Source: Planctomycetota bacterium
Lineage (GTDB): Bacteria; Planctomycetota; Phycisphaerae; Phycisphaerales; Zrk34
Assembly: GCA_016125255.1 (NCBI GenBank)
Contig: WGMD01000029.1
Span: 1 to 64,000 of the forward strand
Reading direction: 5' to 3'
DNA: 64,000 nucleotides
Below, piece by piece: positions 62,658-64,000 of this stretch. The position numbers and the translations under genes are program-made. Under the pieces are notes generated by a model. The model did not search any database. It saw nothing but the letters and a program-made list of their open reading frames with translations, and was not told the origin of the DNA. Within the stretch, counting starts at the first letter, position 1, and every line of letters starts with the position of its first letter.

Positions 62658-64000
62658 ATGGCAAATCTTAAACTTCGCCTCGCGGCGACGCTCATCGTCG
62701 CCCTCGCAGTCGCCCGCACGCACGCGGCGACCTATACATGGGACACCAGCCCTGGCACCGTCGGCGTCGGCAATGGCACCATCACCGGCGGCACGGGCGC
62801 GTGGAACACCACCAACGGCAACTGGACCACCGACGGCGGCGTCAACAACATCGCATGGCCCACCAGCGGCACGGACAACGATGCCGTCTTTGGTGGAACC
62901 GCCGGAACGGTCACCATCGCCGCCGGCGGCGTCACCGCCAATGACCTGACCTTCAACAACGCCTCCGGGACCTACGACATCGCGGGCGCGACCCTCACGC
63001 TCAACGGCACGACGCCCACACTCACCGTCAACGGGTCCGTCTCGGACTACATCCACTCCGTCATCGCCGGCTCCGGCGGGTTCGTCAAGGAAGGCACCGG
63101 CAACCTGACGCTCTTCGCCTCCAACTCGATCTCCGGCGGTCTGACCGTCAACGCCGGCACCGTTCAACTCCAGGGCAACGCCAGCTTCAACGTCTCGACC
63201 GTCCCGGGCACTATCACCGTCAACAACGGCGCCATGCTCGTCGTCGTCAACGGCGTCAACCTATTCTCGACCTCGTCCAACGATAGCATTTTCCAGATCA
63301 ACGGCGGCGGCATCATGGAGTTCAACGAGTCCAGCACCGAAGCCAACACGACCTACTTCAAGACGGTCAACCTCAGCTCCGCCAACGGCACGCTCGCCAC
63401 CGTCCGGGGCTACACCGCCATCAGCCGCCCCGACTCCGCTCTCCGCGCTCTGGCGGGGGCCAGCACCATCAACTCCACCGGCTCAGTCACCAACCTCTGG
63501 TCCGCCGGTCTGATCCTCGTCAAGACCGCCGCGCCGACCGACGTGGCCATCGACACCGCTACCGGCAATACGCTCAACCTCTCCGGCTCCATCCGCGATC
63601 TGGCCAGTTTCACCGGCGCGATTCTCGTCAAGACCGGCGCCGGCATACTCAATCTCTCCCGCGCCACCGGCAATTCCTTCATCGGCGGCGTCAAGGTCAA
63701 CGGCGGCACGCTTCTGGTCACCAACACGTCCGGCTCCGCCACCGGCTCCGGAACCGTCACCGTCGCCAGCGGCGCGGCCATCGGCGGCAAAGGTATCATC
63801 TCCAACAACCTCACGCTCGCCAATGGCGCTCACTTCGTCTTTGACCTCAACTATGTCGACGCCAACGCCCTGACCGTCGGCGGCACATTCACATGGAACA
63901 GCAGCTTCGGCGTCGATGACTTCGTCGCCGCCGACGGGTCGGCCGTCAACTGGGCCTCCGTGTCCGACGGTGTCTACAAAATCCTCAACACCTCCGCCTC
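62658..64000 (+). CDS. Autotransporter-repeat-type exported protein (partial)
   Basis: Starts at ATG 62658 with AAGGA upstream and runs off the right edge; 447 residues are visible. Signal peptide about 1-24 (LRLAATLIVALAVARTHAA). The start of the mature part, TYTWDTSPGTVGVGNG with GAWNTTNGNWTT, is typical of proteins with autotransporter-associated beta-strand repeats. Such repeats are visible as GSGGFVKEGTGNLTLFA, GGLTVNAGTVQLQG, LVKTGAGILNLS and GGVKVNGGTLLVTNTSG. These form a long right-handed beta-helix. A C-terminal sorting tail is likely but outside the window. Confidence 0.82.
   Translation, partial: MANLKLRLAATLIVALAVARTHAATYTWDTSPGTVGVGNGTITGGTGAWNTTNGNWTTDGGVNNIAWPTSGTDNDAVFGGTAGTVTIAAGGVTANDLTFNNASGTYDIAGATLTLNGTTPTLTVNGSVSDYIHSVIAGSGGFVKEGTGNLTLFASNSISGGLTVNAGTVQLQGNASFNVSTVPGTITVNNGAMLVVVNGVNLFSTSSNDSIFQINGGGIMEFNESSTEANTTYFKTVNLSSANGTLATVRGYTAISRPDSALRALAGASTINSTGSVTNLWSAGLILVKTAAPTDVAIDTATGNTLNLSGSIRDLASFTGAILVKTGAGILNLSRATGNSFIGGVKVNGGTLLVTNTSGSATGSGTVTVASGAAIGGKGIISNNLTLANGAHFVFDLNYVDANALTVGGTFTWNSSFGVDDFVAADGSAVNWASVSDGVYKILNTSA

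Overview
The window is GC-rich, densely packed bacterial DNA. I read it as a member of the Planctomycetota, probably class Phycisphaerae. The lineage call rests on gene families rather than on an rRNA gene: a prepilin-like protein with the [13 protein letters not shown] leader, ECF sigma factors paired with FecR-type membrane proteins, LamG-type surface proteins ending in a PTPAALPAG + membrane span + RRRR sorting tail, DUF4159 and VWA/GATase families, and a seven-repeat FG-GAP/VCBS protein. No rRNA, tRNA or CRISPR array was recognised.

Layout. 1-143 looks like the end of an IS256-type insertion sequence whose transposase runs off the left edge. 435-1283 is a queuosine-precursor transporter. 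1312-10327 is a run of mostly overlapping surface-polysaccharide genes: flippase, sulfotransferase, FrhB-like Fe-S protein, polysaccharide pyruvyl transferase, two glycosyltransferases and cardiolipin synthase. 10995-18907 is a complete fatty-acid activation and beta-oxidation operon (alpha/beta hydrolase, acyl-CoA ligase, thiolase, FadB/FadJ-type fusion, acyl-CoA dehydrogenase), followed by a secreted beta-propeller protein and a parvulin-type prolyl isomerase.

21076-45788 is the most striking part: two MoxR / DUF58 / VWA operons that face away from each other around 35.9 kb. The minus-strand operon encodes a coiled-coil membrane protein, MoxR ATPase, a Gly/Tyr-rich membrane protein, an ABC ATPase and permease, DUF58, a BatA-like VWA protein and a VWA-GATase-like protein. 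The plus-strand operon encodes MoxR, DUF58, BatA-like VWA, VWA-GATase-like, a coiled-coil membrane protein and a DUF4159 protein. The two share the same core families but carry different accessory genes. The last gene of the minus-strand operon is cut by a single in-frame TAG.

45899-51562 is a sigma factor / FecR-LamG pair, then a large surface protein that looks like two sorting-signal proteins fused end to end, then a pseudopilin. 51609-58912 is mostly housekeeping: an orphan NtrC-type regulator, ispF, holA, a lipoprotein, pyrR-pyrB, gmk and nnrE, separated by several strong inverted repeats. 59162-64000 has another LamG sorting-signal protein, a second sigma/FecR pair and the start of an autotransporter-repeat protein.

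Many genes overlap by 4 bases (ATGA/GTGA), so long co-transcribed units are likely. Functions are assigned by motif and family recognition; no searches were run.
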